The notes beneath the pieces are model-generated. The model was not told the origin of the DNA. It did not search any database and saw only the letters and a program-made list of their open reading frames with translations. The position numbers and the translations under genes are program-made. A DNA stretch of 64,000 nucleotides from Grimontia indica (GTDB lineage Bacteria; Pseudomonadota; Gammaproteobacteria; Enterobacterales; Vibrionaceae): the NCBI RefSeq assembly GCF_000333895.2, contig NZ_ANFM02000036.1, forward strand, positions 18,910-82,909, in the 5' to 3' direction. Shown one piece after another: positions 1 through 9,518 of the stretch. The number at the start of each line of letters is the position of its first letter. The first letter of the stretch is position 1.

Positions 1-688
1 TGATAGCTAATACATTGCAATCAAATCCCCCCAGATACACCAGCAGGTCAGTATCAGAAGACATATGTTTTGACGCTTCATGACTCAGCGCAGATACCAG
101 AGATTGCGCCCCCTCCCAATAAGGTGAAGGTGAGCTGCCGGTCGCCACAACTTTGCTTTCCACCTCAACATCAATACCTGTCCCGAACAGGAAATCATGA
201 ACAGAGAGGGTGATGTCTTCGTTTTTATTTGTCAGTAAGGTGACAAATTTAGGTTCGAGCAGGACTTTAGGGTGCGGAGTGTTTTCGAAAAAGTGATCCC
301 CCAGTTTCACAGCCGCCGAGACTTTGCGCTGTTCTTTGCCAACCAGAAAGTGGAATGTGGTTTTTTTGGTCAGGAAATTGTAACGAGGGCGTTTGAAGAT
401 ATTGAAACGCACTTTTTCGCGGCTACACAGCAGAAACAGATGGGGTTCTGCCAGCTTGTGGTCGAGATGGTTTTTCAGGTTGGCGCGGTAATCGACCACG
501 TATTGGCTAAGTTTGCGGATTTCTTGCGAAAAGCGTTCGTCTTGAAGTAGGTCGCACCACAAAATGTCCGTGTCCGTCAGTTCGGAGTGACAACTGACCA
601 GTGCCGGATTCTCGATAAGACGAAGTGTTGCGACCAAACCAGGATCCTTATGTTCATGTTTACGAAGCTTTTTTAAGCGTAGTGGATC
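1..688 (-). CDS. Unrecognised protein, 3' part beyond left edge, 5' end unclear
   Basis: An open frame on the minus strand runs without a stop from a TGA at 691-689 to the window edge (229 codons). Reading inward it contains LKKLRKHEHKDPGLVATLRL, then a mixed soluble-protein composition; I recognise no family. There is no ATG in the first 60 codons of the frame. A TTG lies at 637. An ATG at 705 opens a short frame (MCDDREIHYA, stop at 675-673) that would join the long frame if one base were added near the A-run at 671-675, so a frameshift in the gene or the assembly is possible. Base composition and codon use look like the neighbours. Function unknown. Confidence 0.55.
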
Positions 689-749
689 TCACGGTCGTCG
701 CACATCAAATTTGCCGGATTGAGAGCAACGCCACTTGGTTCTGTTGACC

Positions 750-2222
750 TTAACTAAACCGGTTCAATAGATCGCCGACCATCAAAGGCTTTGAGTAGAA
801 ATATCCTTGCTGATACTGACAGCCACGGTGAATAAGAAAATCAACCTGTTCTCCGTTTTCTACCCCCTCTGCGACAATCGCGATGTTCAGACGATGGGCA
901 AGTTCAATGATGGACTCCAACACGGGCGCATTCACCGAATCTACCCCCACAGTATCGACAAAACACTTGTCAATTTTCAGATAGTCGAGGTTAAGTCGCT
1001 GCAGCATGGACAATGAAGTATGCCCTACCCCGAAATCATCGATTGCCACTGATACGCCAAGGCGACGCGCCGCGTCAATCTGGGTAAGCGCTGAGTCGTC
1101 CAACAACTGACGTTCAGTGATCTCAAGCGTAATGGAAACGGGCAACGCATCGAACAACCCCAGCACATAGGCCAACTCCGATTCAAAGCTCGGACAGGTC
1201 ATAAACTCCGGCGGGACATTGATGCCTAAATGGTAGGTTTTTCCTGAAGGCAGCAATGCCATGTCCTGGGCTGCGCGGGAAAAGACATAGTGGGTAAACT
1301 CAACACCCAAGCCATTCTGCTCGATGACTGGAATGAAGATATCCGGCCCCACTGCGCCCATCTTTGAATGCTGCCAACGCGCCAACGCTTCGAAGCCATA
1401 AAGCTCCCCCATTGCGTCGTAAACCGGTTGATACATCAAATAGAACTCTCCACGTTTCATACCGGTTTTAATTTCTTCGATGAGAGAAAAACGGGGCTTC
1501 AGACGCATGATAATCAGGTGGGAGAACAGGGAAATAAGCAGCCCAAGAGGAATACTCGCCAACGTGAACATCAGCATGGAGTAACGCACATAGCTTTCCG
1601 TGGGTTCAACGCCGAGCTCAATGTGAAAACGCTGCGATTTGAAGTAATGCATGCTTTCAAGGTCATAGTGGCTTCGGTTAAACAAACACTTGTCACCAAT
1701 CCAAACGGCCAGCTTTTCATACTGCAGCGAGTCTGAGATATCCATGTAGTTGATAAATTCGTCTAAAGAGACAACAGCCATACCACGGGTATCGAGATCC
1801 TTTTTATCTTGGGAAACAATCACCAATACCTGTTCATGACCCACTGTTCCTGCCTTAGGATAGCTGTGAATACCTGGCGTCAGATTTGCGGTGATCAAAG
1901 ACGGGTCGACCCAGTCAAAGACTGTGTCAGACTGACACATGACCTGGCCATTTTTCACAGTCACAAAATCATGCACGCTTGGCCAGAGTTTCAGTCTGCT
2001 TTTGATAGAGCGGCAATTAGAGGTATGACTCATGATCACCTGCGCCTGGTTGGTCAGCGACTCAATCTTTCGTTCAAGGGTTTTTAGGTATATCCCTCCA
2101 AAGTCATCGACATGTTTATCAATGGACAACTTGGACAGATACAGCCCCAGCAACACAGCAAAAAACATCGGCACACATACCAGCGTCAGGTAGTACACCA
2201 AATCTCGCCCATTGCGTTTCAT
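750..2222 (-). CDS. Membrane-bound EAL-domain cyclic-di-GMP phosphodiesterase with CSS-type periplasmic domain
   Basis: The product (490 aa) should hydrolyse cyclic di-GMP at the inner membrane. A transmembrane helix lies at about residues 9-31, followed by a roughly 180-residue periplasmic region with paired cysteines (SNCRSI, QVMCQS) like the redox-sensing CSS domain, a second helix near 215-238, and a cytoplasmic EAL domain to the C-terminus. Catalytic motifs are visible: GFEALARW (the EAL signature), DDFGVGHTSL and EGVE. There is no GGDEF domain. It is monocistronic, with 276 bp to the next gene on the same strand. In this family the cysteines and the DsbA/B system control protease sensitivity; whether that holds here is inference. 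Confidence 0.9.
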   Translation of the reverse strand: MKRNGRDLVYYLTLVCVPMFFAVLLGLYLSKLSIDKHVDDFGGIYLKTLERKIESLTNQAQVIMSHTSNCRSIKSRLKLWPSVHDFVTVKNGQVMCQSDTVFDWVDPSLITANLTPGIHSYPKAGTVGHEQVLVIVSQDKKDLDTRGMAVVSLDEFINYMDISDSLQYEKLAVWIGDKCLFNRSHYDLESMHYFKSQRFHIELGVEPTESYVRYSMLMFTLASIPLGLLISLFSHLIIMRLKPRFSLIEEIKTGMKRGEFYLMYQPVYDAMGELYGFEALARWQHSKMGAVGPDIFIPVIEQNGLGVEFTHYVFSRAAQDMALLPSGKTYHLGINVPPEFMTCPSFESELAYVLGLFDALPVSITLEITERQLLDDSALTQIDAARRLGVSVAIDDFGVGHTSLSMLQRLNLDYLKIDKCFVDTVGVDSVNAPVLESIIELAHRLNIAIVAEGVENGEQVDFLIHRGCQYQQGYFYSKPLMVGDLLNRFS

Positions 2223-2498
2223 GCTCGAAAACCTTGTTCAGTAAAGATGTGAGGCCGTGGGATCTTGGAGATAACCTGCCTACTTTTCCGAACATCATAC
2301 GCTTTATAGCCGAATAATTGTTGATTGATAGCAATTAGTCAGCCATCAATCCGTCGAGAAATGTGGACACCACGAACAGGAGTGCGATGTATATCACAAG
2401 GATTCTGAGACTGTCATAGAGATTTTAGAGTGAAAACTCAAAATTTTGATGTGCGGCAGAAAACCGCGTCTGGATTAAATGAGGAAGGCGCTGTTCAA

Positions 2499-3569
2499 TC
2501 AGGCTTCACCCGCCAAATGCTTTAGAAAACGAAGCTGTTGGCGTTCCTGATCTGAGGGTTGGTAGGGCGCGTCGCTCAGTGAATCCGTACTCAACTCGCC
2601 AAGTTCAATTTGCCCAACCTGACTCACACCATATTGGGTTTCTTCACCGGGACGGCCTGACATGCGCTCCAATTGTAAATCTTTCAGGGTAAAGGAGCCG
2701 CTTTGACCGCCAAACACGGATTGGTGCGCTTTCAGAATGATTTCGCCCTCGCCTTTACCGAGCTTTTTCTTTTCGGTAAGAACAGCAACAGGAGTGCCAT
2801 CTTCCCGGTATAAATTGGCACGAAGACGATAAATGCCGCCCTGTTTCGCATCAATGGTGACAGGTATCATCCAGTCAGCCTGCTCGGTAAAAGTGGGCTG
2901 TGCGCCTGTCACATACGCCACAGGATTGGCATAACTGATATCCGCCGTCAGTACATCGCTGCCGCCCTCGAAGCGAACCGTCACTTTCAGTCTTAGCTGG
3001 GAAGACGCGCTTTCGTCAGGCTGCATTTCACCCAAAGCGTCCTCGCTACGGCCACTCGCTACCTCCGCACGACTGGCGATATCCAACAAGGTATACCGCA
3101 TGCCGAGAACCGGCAGGGCACTTTTCACTTTGAAGTGAACAGGTTCCGGATAAAAAAACCGGTATTTATCGAGCGACAAGACGGCGGATTCTTTGCCATC
3201 CAACACGGGCATTTCAACTTCGGAAAAACGGTTTGGCGTAAGATAAGGGCTATCGGCTGATAAGATTGGCTGTGAATACGGAGGGTAATGCAGTTCTTGC
3301 TCAAAGGTCTGCGCGACCAAAGAAAATTGCGCTGTCATGGCTTCAGGCACCTCGACTACGGGTAACGGCTCCTCCGGCTCAACAGCAGGGTTTTCTTGCT
3401 TGGCTAATGGCAAAGGCTGCGTGATTGGCTCAGGCACAGACGGATTTTCATTTTCCGGCAACGCCGCGGCAGTATCCTGCTTGGGCGTACCTTCTTCGTT
3501 ATCGCCAAGCAACCAAAAGCCCAGTCCTGCAAGTGCCAATGTTATCAGCACAGTCCCCGCTTTTTTCAT
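2499..3569 (-). CDS. Membrane-anchored periplasmic protein of unknown function, next to lipase
   Basis: A 356-aa protein with an N-terminal hydrophobic segment (about residues 5-21) and then a Pro/Glu-rich linker (about 25-75), a layout typical of an anchored periplasmic protein. The remainder is beta-rich and has no motif I can name. It lies 72 bp downstream of the lipase gene (ATG at 4691) on the same strand, so joint transcription is likely. The position would suit a lipase foldase (Lif/LipB), but the length, composition and absence of the conserved RxxFDY motif argue against one. A role in processing or surface display of the lipase is inferred from position only. Confidence 0.75.
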   Translation of the reverse strand: MKKAGTVLITLALAGLGFWLLGDNEEGTPKQDTAAALPENENPSVPEPITQPLPLAKQENPAVEPEEPLPVVEVPEAMTAQFSLVAQTFEQELHYPPYSQPILSADSPYLTPNRFSEVEMPVLDGKESAVLSLDKYRFFYPEPVHFKVKSALPVLGMRYTLLDIASRAEVASGRSEDALGEMQPDESASSQLRLKVTVRFEGGSDVLTADISYANPVAYVTGAQPTFTEQADWMIPVTIDAKQGGIYRLRANLYREDGTPVAVLTEKKKLGKGEGEIILKAHQSVFGGQSGSFTLKDLQLERMSGRPGEETQYGVSQVGQIELGELSTDSLSDAPYQPSDQERQQLRFLKHLAGEA

Positions 3570-3641
3570 TCATGCATCCTTATTCTCACTTCCCCAACCC
3601 AGGGGCTGAAAACCGGAGGAGCTATGCCCCTCCGGTCACGC

Positions 3642-4691
3642 TTATCGCAGGTTAGCCACCAGCTCAGACATGGTATGGTTTTCAGAGCCATTCACGTAAC
3701 GAAAATACGCCCAGCTCCACCAAGACCAGGAATCAGAGGTACTCACTGAAACCTGTGTGCCATCTCCTAAAGACACGCGGCTGTTCGCTGCAGTCACTTT
3801 TCCTTGGTGAACATCGCCAATCACGCCGCCATGTGTATAGCCGCTCCCCATCAGCATTGGGTAGTGCTGAGGCATAAAGCTCGATACACCGCGGGATTGA
3901 CTTGCCAACTTGCCATCATAGGCGACAGAGCGGGAGCAGCTGGAGAAACTGCCTACTGTGCTGGAACCGCAGGTGGAGTGGGAAGCCACAACGCCATCAT
4001 CATGGCCTGGCAGGAAAGGCGACGTGACGCCAAGATACTCGCTCGAATCCCCGGTAAATCGGATGCGTGGTACGCGGCCATCCGGGAATGGGGCGATTTG
4101 TCGGGCGTTCGCCACTTTCAAGTCATTGAGCACGCCAGTATTACTGCTATTTGGCATTTCACCCAGCCAAAGTGATATTGCAAATTGCAAGGTTGTGTTT
4201 AAAACACCACCACCCTCAGCAATATTAACGGCCATATCAGCAAGCTCAGAACCGCCGCCTGCACCCGCAAAATCAAACGTGGAAATAATATTTAATGGCT
4301 GTAAATCTTCGTTTAAAAGCCAATTTTCCTGATTATCTAAAATATAGCGCGTGACCAAATCACCGGTAGAATGAGTCACAAAAATACATCCGTTGACACA
4401 AGTATTATTTTGCGCAAGTTGTTTTAATTTTGGCCAGGCATAATCGCTGGCAATTTTCCCTGCGACGCGCTCATGGGAAGGCCAATCGATTCTTACATCC
4501 GCATGGGTATTCCAATACTGTGCCCAGTATTGCTCTCCATCAGCCCTGACCTCGGTAGGGCCTGGCCTTGCAGAGAGTTGAGAGGGTTGTAAACCATGAA
4601 CCAGCACCACAGGATGCTGGCCAATGGCGGCTGTTGCTTGAAATGAGAGAGCTGCTGTTGCTAGTGAGAGCATTGCTATCGTTTTTTTCAT
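3642..4691 (-). CDS. Secreted alpha/beta-hydrolase lipase
   Basis: A lipase-type alpha/beta hydrolase (349 aa from this ATG) with a Sec signal peptide: KK, a hydrophobic core, and cleavage probably after TAA near residue 21. The oxyanion-hole motif is VVLVHG. The nucleophile elbow is THSTGD, a GxSxG-type site with His at the first position, as in some triacylglycerol lipases. Likely Asp and His of the triad lie in the GHDDGVV and HYPMLMGSGYTHGG regions. A GTG three codons upstream (4700) is possible, but GGGTGG sits in the right place for the ATG at 4691. Several cysteine pairs (NTCVNGC, STCGSS, FSSCS) suggest periplasmic disulfides. Substrate is not predictable from the sequence. Confidence 0.85.
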   Translation of the reverse strand: MKKTIAMLSLATAALSFQATAAIGQHPVVLVHGLQPSQLSARPGPTEVRADGEQYWAQYWNTHADVRIDWPSHERVAGKIASDYAWPKLKQLAQNNTCVNGCIFVTHSTGDLVTRYILDNQENWLLNEDLQPLNIISTFDFAGAGGGSELADMAVNIAEGGGVLNTTLQFAISLWLGEMPNSSNTGVLNDLKVANARQIAPFPDGRVPRIRFTGDSSEYLGVTSPFLPGHDDGVVASHSTCGSSTVGSFSSCSRSVAYDGKLASQSRGVSSFMPQHYPMLMGSGYTHGGVIGDVHQGKVTAANSRVSLGDGTQVSVSTSDSWSWWSWAYFRYVNGSENHTMSELVANLR

Positions 4692-5252
4692 TTTAACCAC
4701 CCTTTTGTATTGGTCTCGCTCAGCGTAGGGCAGAACAAGAAATATAACAATTCGTTAACATAGATCTCGCTCTCGTTATTTAATAAACAACAGAAAAAGT
4801 TATTTTAAAGTGTAATAAGGAGCGACATCCTTTGTATAAATGCGACAAATAAGCCGGATTGCATAACACTTCACTTCCTCTATTTCTTTTTTATTAAATG
4901 GTAAAAAACTCTTTCTTATTTAAATTAAATCAATTGCATAAACCTGTTTATTAATATTTTTATCACTTTGGTCGTCTGATATAGATCCTCTGAGTCAACA
5001 GATCGGATTTACGCCGTGTTGAACCTCGAATCACGATATGAAACCAGACTCTATGCCGCGCCTGCATCCTTCTTAGTCGTATACAAGCAACCCCGAAGTC
5101 GTAATTAAATAATTTTCCACATAGAAACAGGGTCATTATGCAGGTATACCCAAGCAAACTGCTGTCTGCAGTGTGGGCGGGTTGGATGCTAATTGCTTGG
5201 ACTGACGTTCAAGAGAGCCTCGGTATGATTGGTACTTCACTAGGGAAAGAAG
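4692..5252. other. AT-rich intergenic region between divergent genes
   Basis: About 560 bp between the lipase (minus) and gbcA (plus). It is AT-rich up to about 4960. At 5141-5157 it carries TATACCCAAGCAAACTG, which resembles the terminal sequence of the palindromic repeat near 18.6 kb and may be a decayed fragment of it. AGGGAAAGAAG just before 5253 is the gbcA ribosome-binding site. I see no convincing additional gene. Confidence 0.5.
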
Positions 5253-6506
5253 ATGACTAAAGTGCCCGCACAACGCATTGATAATGCGCTTATTGACCGC
5301 AACGCCGTGAAAACCATGCTGGAAAGACGTATCCCCGACCACACGTTGGAGCAGCCGTTTTACAACAGCGAAGCCCTGTTCCAGATAGATATGGAAGAGA
5401 TCTTTCACAAAGAATGGATTTTCGCTGGCATGAGTTGTGAGCTGCCAAAACGCGGCAGCTACATCACGGTCGATATTGGTCTTAGCCCTGTCATCATCCT
5501 GCGCGATAACAAAGACGAAATCCGTGCTTTCCATAATACCTGTCGTCACCGCGGCTCGAAGATCTGTCTGGCCGCTAAAGGCAAAACACCAAAACTCGTC
5601 TGTCCGTATCACCAATGGGCTTACGATTTGGACGGTTCACTGGTCTACAACGGCCAGGACATGGATGAGAGCTTTGATCGATCTACCCATGGATTGGCGT
5701 CTGTACATTGCCAGGTTGCTGGCGGCTATATCTTTGTTTGCCTTGCCGAAACAGCACCACCCATTGAAGACTTCGTGAAAGACATGGAGTACTACCTGGA
5801 ACCGCACGATCTCTACAATTCAAAAGTTGCGGTACAAAGCGAAATCATTGAGAAAGCCAATTGGAAACTGGTAGTGGAAAACAACCGCGAATGCTATCAC
5901 TGTGATGGCTCCCACCCGGAGCTCCTGAATTCGTTGTTAGAATGGGACGACAACAATGATCCCCGCGCCACACCAGAGTTCAAAGCGTTAGTCGAGAAGC
6001 AGCAAAATTTCTGGTCTGGTATGGATATCCCTTATCAGTACCAAATGCGTTACGACAACCGTAACCGCATTGTCCGTACCCCGTTAAAAGAAGGTACCCA
6101 CTCCATGACAATGGATGGTCAGGCCGCCAGCAAAAAGCTCCTCGGCCGTATTACCTCTCCGGATCTTGGTGCCTTACGCATTCTGCACCTGCCAAATTCC
6201 TGGAACCACGGCATGGGCGATCATCACATCGCATTTCAGATCCTGCCAATCAGCCCACAGGAAACCAAAGTAATCACCCGCTGGTTGGTGCACAAAGATG
6301 CTGTCGAAGGCGTCGATTATGACCCTGAAAACCTTCGCCATGTCTGGGATGCGACAAACGCGCAGGACAGAACTTTGTCTGAAAACAACCAGCTGGGCGT
6401 AAATTCTATGGGCTATCAACCGGGTCCCTATTCCAAAACCTATGAATTCGGGGTAATCAACTTCGTCAATTGGTACTGCGAGCGCATGAAAGAAAATCTG
6501 GGTTAG
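5253..6506 (+). CDS. gbcA: Glycine betaine monooxygenase, Rieske oxygenase subunit
   Basis: A ring-hydroxylating-type oxygenase (417 aa) that in this family removes a methyl group from glycine betaine to give dimethylglycine and formaldehyde. The Rieske [2Fe-2S] site is C97-x-H99 with C117-x2-H120 (CRHRGS and CPYHQW). The mononuclear iron site is ENNRECYHCDGSH, with H216 and H221 and the bridging-type acid nearby. The start at 5253 follows AGGGAAAGAAG at good spacing. The partner reductase gbcB follows after 132 bp. Together they allow use of the compatible solute betaine as a carbon and nitrogen source, which fits a marine bacterium. Related Rieske demethylases (stachydrine, carnitine) are the main alternative. 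Confidence 0.88.
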   Translation: MTKVPAQRIDNALIDRNAVKTMLERRIPDHTLEQPFYNSEALFQIDMEEIFHKEWIFAGMSCELPKRGSYITVDIGLSPVIILRDNKDEIRAFHNTCRHRGSKICLAAKGKTPKLVCPYHQWAYDLDGSLVYNGQDMDESFDRSTHGLASVHCQVAGGYIFVCLAETAPPIEDFVKDMEYYLEPHDLYNSKVAVQSEIIEKANWKLVVENNRECYHCDGSHPELLNSLLEWDDNNDPRATPEFKALVEKQQNFWSGMDIPYQYQMRYDNRNRIVRTPLKEGTHSMTMDGQAASKKLLGRITSPDLGALRILHLPNSWNHGMGDHHIAFQILPISPQETKVITRWLVHKDAVEGVDYDPENLRHVWDATNAQDRTLSENNQLGVNSMGYQPGPYSKTYEFGVINFVNWYCERMKENLG

Positions 6507-6638
6507 AACCAGTGAAGAAATGGGGTGAGTCGGGGTGGTGCATTCAGGTAAGTGTATGTCGTGCCTGTGTAATCTAAAACCCTGAATCCACCCCACAATC
6601 GCAGCAGGAAACCGCGAAAAATCTTAGGGAAAATCACT

Positions 6639-7754
6639 ATGAACGAACTGGAACCCTTACCCGAAGACAGCCTGAACCCGGTCAATACACAGACCTGGGC
6701 AAATGGCCGCCATGTCGTGCGCTGCGTTAAGGTGATTCAGGAAACACATGATGTAAAAACCTTCTGCTTTATGAGCCAGACACCCATCATGTTTTTCTTC
6801 AAGCCAGGCCAGTTTGTGACCTTGGAGCTGGAGATTGGTGGCGAGCAAATCATGCGCAGCTATACCATGTCGTCCTCCCCTTCCGTTCCGTACAGCTTTT
6901 CAATTACGGTGAAACGGGTCAAAAATGGGTTGGTCTCGAACTGGCTTCACGACAACCTTCGGGTAGAAGATGAGATTGCCGTTCATGGCCCGGTTGGCAA
7001 TTTCAACTGCATCGATTTCTCTACCGACAAAGCGCTATTCCTCTCTGGCGGCGTTGGCATTACACCTGTCATGTCGATGGCAAGGTGGTGGTACGACACC
7101 AACAGTTTGGTTGACATGAAATTTGTCCATAGCGCTCAAACCCCAAAAGACATCATCTTCAAGAAAGAGCTCGAACTGATCGCGTCACGCATCGACAATT
7201 TCGAGCTCAGCATTATCTGTGAACGCTACGACATCGGCGAAAGCTGGCACGGCTATCGCGGCTTTCTGACTCAGCAAATACTCGAACTCATCGCACCGGA
7301 TGTCCTTCAGCGCGAAGTCTACTGTTGTGGCCCCGAGCCTTACATGAGAGCCGTGCGCGCCATGCTTAAAGACATCGGCTATGACATGTCGCGTTACCAC
7401 GAAGAAAGTTTTGGTGAAACACCACCGGAAGCCATAGAAGATGCAGAAGAGTCTGCAGAACTGGCGCAAATTGCGGATGAACAGCCACAAGCTGGATTCT
7501 GCGTGGAATTTATTGATGAAGGCATGTCCGTCACGGTGACCGAAAACGAAACCGTACATGCTGCCAGTACCAAGCTGGGCGTACAAATTCCTAAAGCTTG
7601 CGGCATGGGGATCTGCGGTTCGTGCAAAGTGAGGTTACTGTCAGGGAATGTCAATATGGAGCACAACGGCGGGATCAGCGACGAAGAAATTGAAGAAGGC
7701 TACATTCTCAGCTGTTGTAGCAAGCCCCTTGATGATGTGTCGATTGAGACCTGA
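6639..7754 (+). CDS. gbcB: Glycine betaine monooxygenase, flavin/ferredoxin reductase subunit
   Basis: The electron-transfer partner of GbcA (371 aa), passing electrons from NAD(P)H to the Rieske subunit. Domains in order: an FNR-like FAD domain with RSYTMSS (about residues 72-78), an NAD domain with GGVGITPV (about 131-138), an acidic linker rich in Glu/Ala (about 260-285), and a C-terminal plant-type [2Fe-2S] ferredoxin domain with CGMGICGSC and a distant Cys in SCCSKP. The FAD-NAD-Fe/S order is usual for the family. It is probably cotranscribed with gbcA and ends before a clear terminator. Confidence 0.88.
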   Translation: MNELEPLPEDSLNPVNTQTWANGRHVVRCVKVIQETHDVKTFCFMSQTPIMFFFKPGQFVTLELEIGGEQIMRSYTMSSSPSVPYSFSITVKRVKNGLVSNWLHDNLRVEDEIAVHGPVGNFNCIDFSTDKALFLSGGVGITPVMSMARWWYDTNSLVDMKFVHSAQTPKDIIFKKELELIASRIDNFELSIICERYDIGESWHGYRGFLTQQILELIAPDVLQREVYCCGPEPYMRAVRAMLKDIGYDMSRYHEESFGETPPEAIEDAEESAELAQIADEQPQAGFCVEFIDEGMSVTVTENETVHAASTKLGVQIPKACGMGICGSCKVRLLSGNVNMEHNGGISDEEIEEGYILSCCSKPLDDVSIET

Positions 7755-7786
7755 AGCCCCAATATCCCCGCCAACTGATTGATACC

Positions 7787-7820
7787 AAAGAAGCTCCTTT
7801 ACGGAGCTTCTTTGTTTTTA
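7787..7820 (+). terminator. Intrinsic terminator after gbcB
   Basis: The arms AAAGAAGCTCC and GGAGCTTCTTT enclose a short loop and are followed by GTTTTTA. It lies 33 bp after the gbcB stop. Confidence 0.85.
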
Positions 7821-8006
7821 TCACCATACGTACAAGGTTTCAGACACAGAGCCTGCCTAACACAACCATTACCGAACGCTAACAAAACTCAGTAGGTTAT
7901 GAACCAAAGTGTACTTACCAAGACGCCATATTAACGAGGTGGCTTGGCACAACTGCTGCAGCAAACACCCAATTTAATAACTCCAATGGAAATAGGAGAT
8001 AGAGAA

Positions 8007-8147
8007 ATGACTATGTTCAAAACACTGATGTTAACCTTCGCAGTATTTTTCTCAGGCCTGGCACTCGCCAGCGACACCGCTACTGACTGCTCGGAAGGTT
8101 CTGAAGCCCCAGAGTGTCAGGTAAAGGATGACAGCAGCACTAACTGA
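8007..8147 (+). CDS. Small exported protein of unknown function
   Basis: A 46-aa product with a clear Sec signal peptide (MTMFKTLMLTFAVFFSGLAL, likely cleavage after ALAS), leaving a mature peptide of about 25 residues that is acidic and carries two cysteines (TDCSEG and PECQV), so it may form one disulfide. The start is chosen because AGGAGAT lies 6-7 bases before this ATG; an in-frame ATG is also present two codons later. It stands alone between two terminators. No family is recognised. Confidence 0.6.
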   Translation: MTMFKTLMLTFAVFFSGLALASDTATDCSEGSEAPECQVKDDSSTN

Positions 8148-8223
8148 TCGTGCTGGACAGCGCTGTGAATTCTGCTTGTTTCCCTTAGCGCTGACATATC
8201 CTGAAAAATGACACGCCAAAAGA

Positions 8224-8252
8224 AAGGCCAGTGATCAGTCACTGGCCTTTTT
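8224..8252. terminator. Intrinsic terminator, probably bidirectional
   Basis: AGGCCAGTGA and TCACTGGCCT arms with a four-base loop; T-run on the plus strand and an A-run before the hairpin. It serves the small exported-protein gene and could also end focA transcripts coming from the right. Confidence 0.8.
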
Positions 8253-8304
8253 GTCTTTTCATCTTGGGCTTATATTTCTGATCACCTACTTACTGTGATT
8301 GATA

Positions 8305-9147
8305 TTAATCACGCAGGTAAATCATCCAATACCACATACCAACAAACAAGCCACCGCCTATGATGTTACCCAAGGTCACCGGCACCAGGTTGTTGATGAA
8401 GAAATTGGTGAAGGTCAGATCCGCAAAGTCTGCCACGTTCATGCCTGTCATCGCCCAGAAAGACTCTGGCGCAAAGTACTTGATACCAATCGCCATCGGC
8501 ACCTGGAACATGTTCGCAATACAGTGCTCAAAGCCTGCCGACACAAACATCGCCACCGGCAGAATCATCACCAGAATCTTGTCAGTCAGAGTGCGGCCTG
8601 AGTAGGTCATCCATACTGCAATGCACACCAGCACATTACACATAATGCCGAGTGCCACTGCCTGGAAAAAGCCATGGTGCAATTTGTGCTGCGCGATATT
8701 CATGGCGTTAATGCCCACCTGTCCGTTGCCGAACATGTATTGCTGAGCGATCAACATACAGATCACCAGCAGAATTGCACCAATCAGGTTGCCGCCGTAA
8801 ACCACCAGCCAGTTCTTAAACAACGCGCCCCAGGTAATCTTACCACTGGCTCGCGCCACCAAAGTGAGTACCGAACTCGTGAATAGCTCGCCACCGGTAA
8901 TGATCACCAGGATTAACCCCAGACTGAATGCCAAACCACCAACAAAGCGCGTCATACCCCAAGGCATGTCACCAGCACCAGTGGTCACTGTCGTATAGAA
9001 AATGAATGCAATACCGATATGAATACCGGCGGATATCGCCAGAAGGAACGATTTGAACGGGTCTTTGGTTGCTTTCGCTACACCAATTTCTGCAGCACGC
9101 TCCGCGATCTGCGGCGGTGGCAGAGAGTCAAACTGAGTAAAGTTCAT
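8305..9147 (-). CDS. focA: Formate/nitrite transporter family channel (FocA/NirC type)
   Basis: A pentameric inner-membrane channel subunit of the FNT family, moving formate or a related monovalent anion. About six transmembrane segments are visible. Family features are present: KATKDPFKSFLLAISAG near the N-terminus, GGELFTSS (about residue 90), GGNLIGAI, and AGFEHCIANMF with the FNT His-Asn pattern. Length (280 aa) is normal. A GTG four codons upstream (9159) is possible, but homologues start near this Met. There is no pflB beside it, so FocA versus NirC or another FNT subfamily is not settled by context. Confidence 0.85.
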   Translation of the reverse strand: MNFTQFDSLPPPQIAERAAEIGVAKATKDPFKSFLLAISAGIHIGIAFIFYTTVTTGAGDMPWGMTRFVGGLAFSLGLILVIITGGELFTSSVLTLVARASGKITWGALFKNWLVVYGGNLIGAILLVICMLIAQQYMFGNGQVGINAMNIAQHKLHHGFFQAVALGIMCNVLVCIAVWMTYSGRTLTDKILVMILPVAMFVSAGFEHCIANMFQVPMAIGIKYFAPESFWAMTGMNVADFADLTFTNFFINNLVPVTLGNIIGGGLFVGMWYWMIYLRD

Positions 9148-9518
9148 GGTTAATAGCACTTAGTGTGAACAGGGAGGGCGCGGATAATCTCTCCATTTGC
9201 TTACTTTTTCAAGGGGAAATTAATATCTCATTTTTAATGCACAAAATGCCCAGATAACGTTCAAGAAGATAGTGTCAAACCCTTTGTTGGCGTAGCCTGA
9301 ACCCTAAAGTGAATTTTTGAGTTAATTCGCAATAAGTCTCTTGGGCGATGAAATCATCACAAAGACGTAACACAATTCACTTTCAGGTTTTCTATAACCG
9401 ACAATTCTGCAGGGAAAAGTGGGGTTGTCTGAAAATATCACCCTGAATTTTAATGATTTGCCATCATATTTAGGCAGTAAGGTCTTTTGACCATAGTGGA
9501 CAGGGAGAGAGTCAGTCT
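9148..9518. other. Intergenic region between focA and yejB
   Basis: About 370 bp between divergent genes. It must hold both promoters. CAGGGAGAG at 9501-9509 is the yejB ribosome-binding site. No other gene or strong hairpin seen. Confidence 0.5.

Noticed and set aside
2499..3569. Lipase foldase (Lif/LipB)
   Set aside because: RxxFDY motif and helical Lif composition are absent.
3804..4332. Plus-strand frames opposite the lipase gene
   Set aside because: Shadows without ribosome-binding sites or family features.
7944..8006. Upstream extension of the small exported protein
   Set aside because: The signal peptide and ribosome-binding site place the start at 8007.
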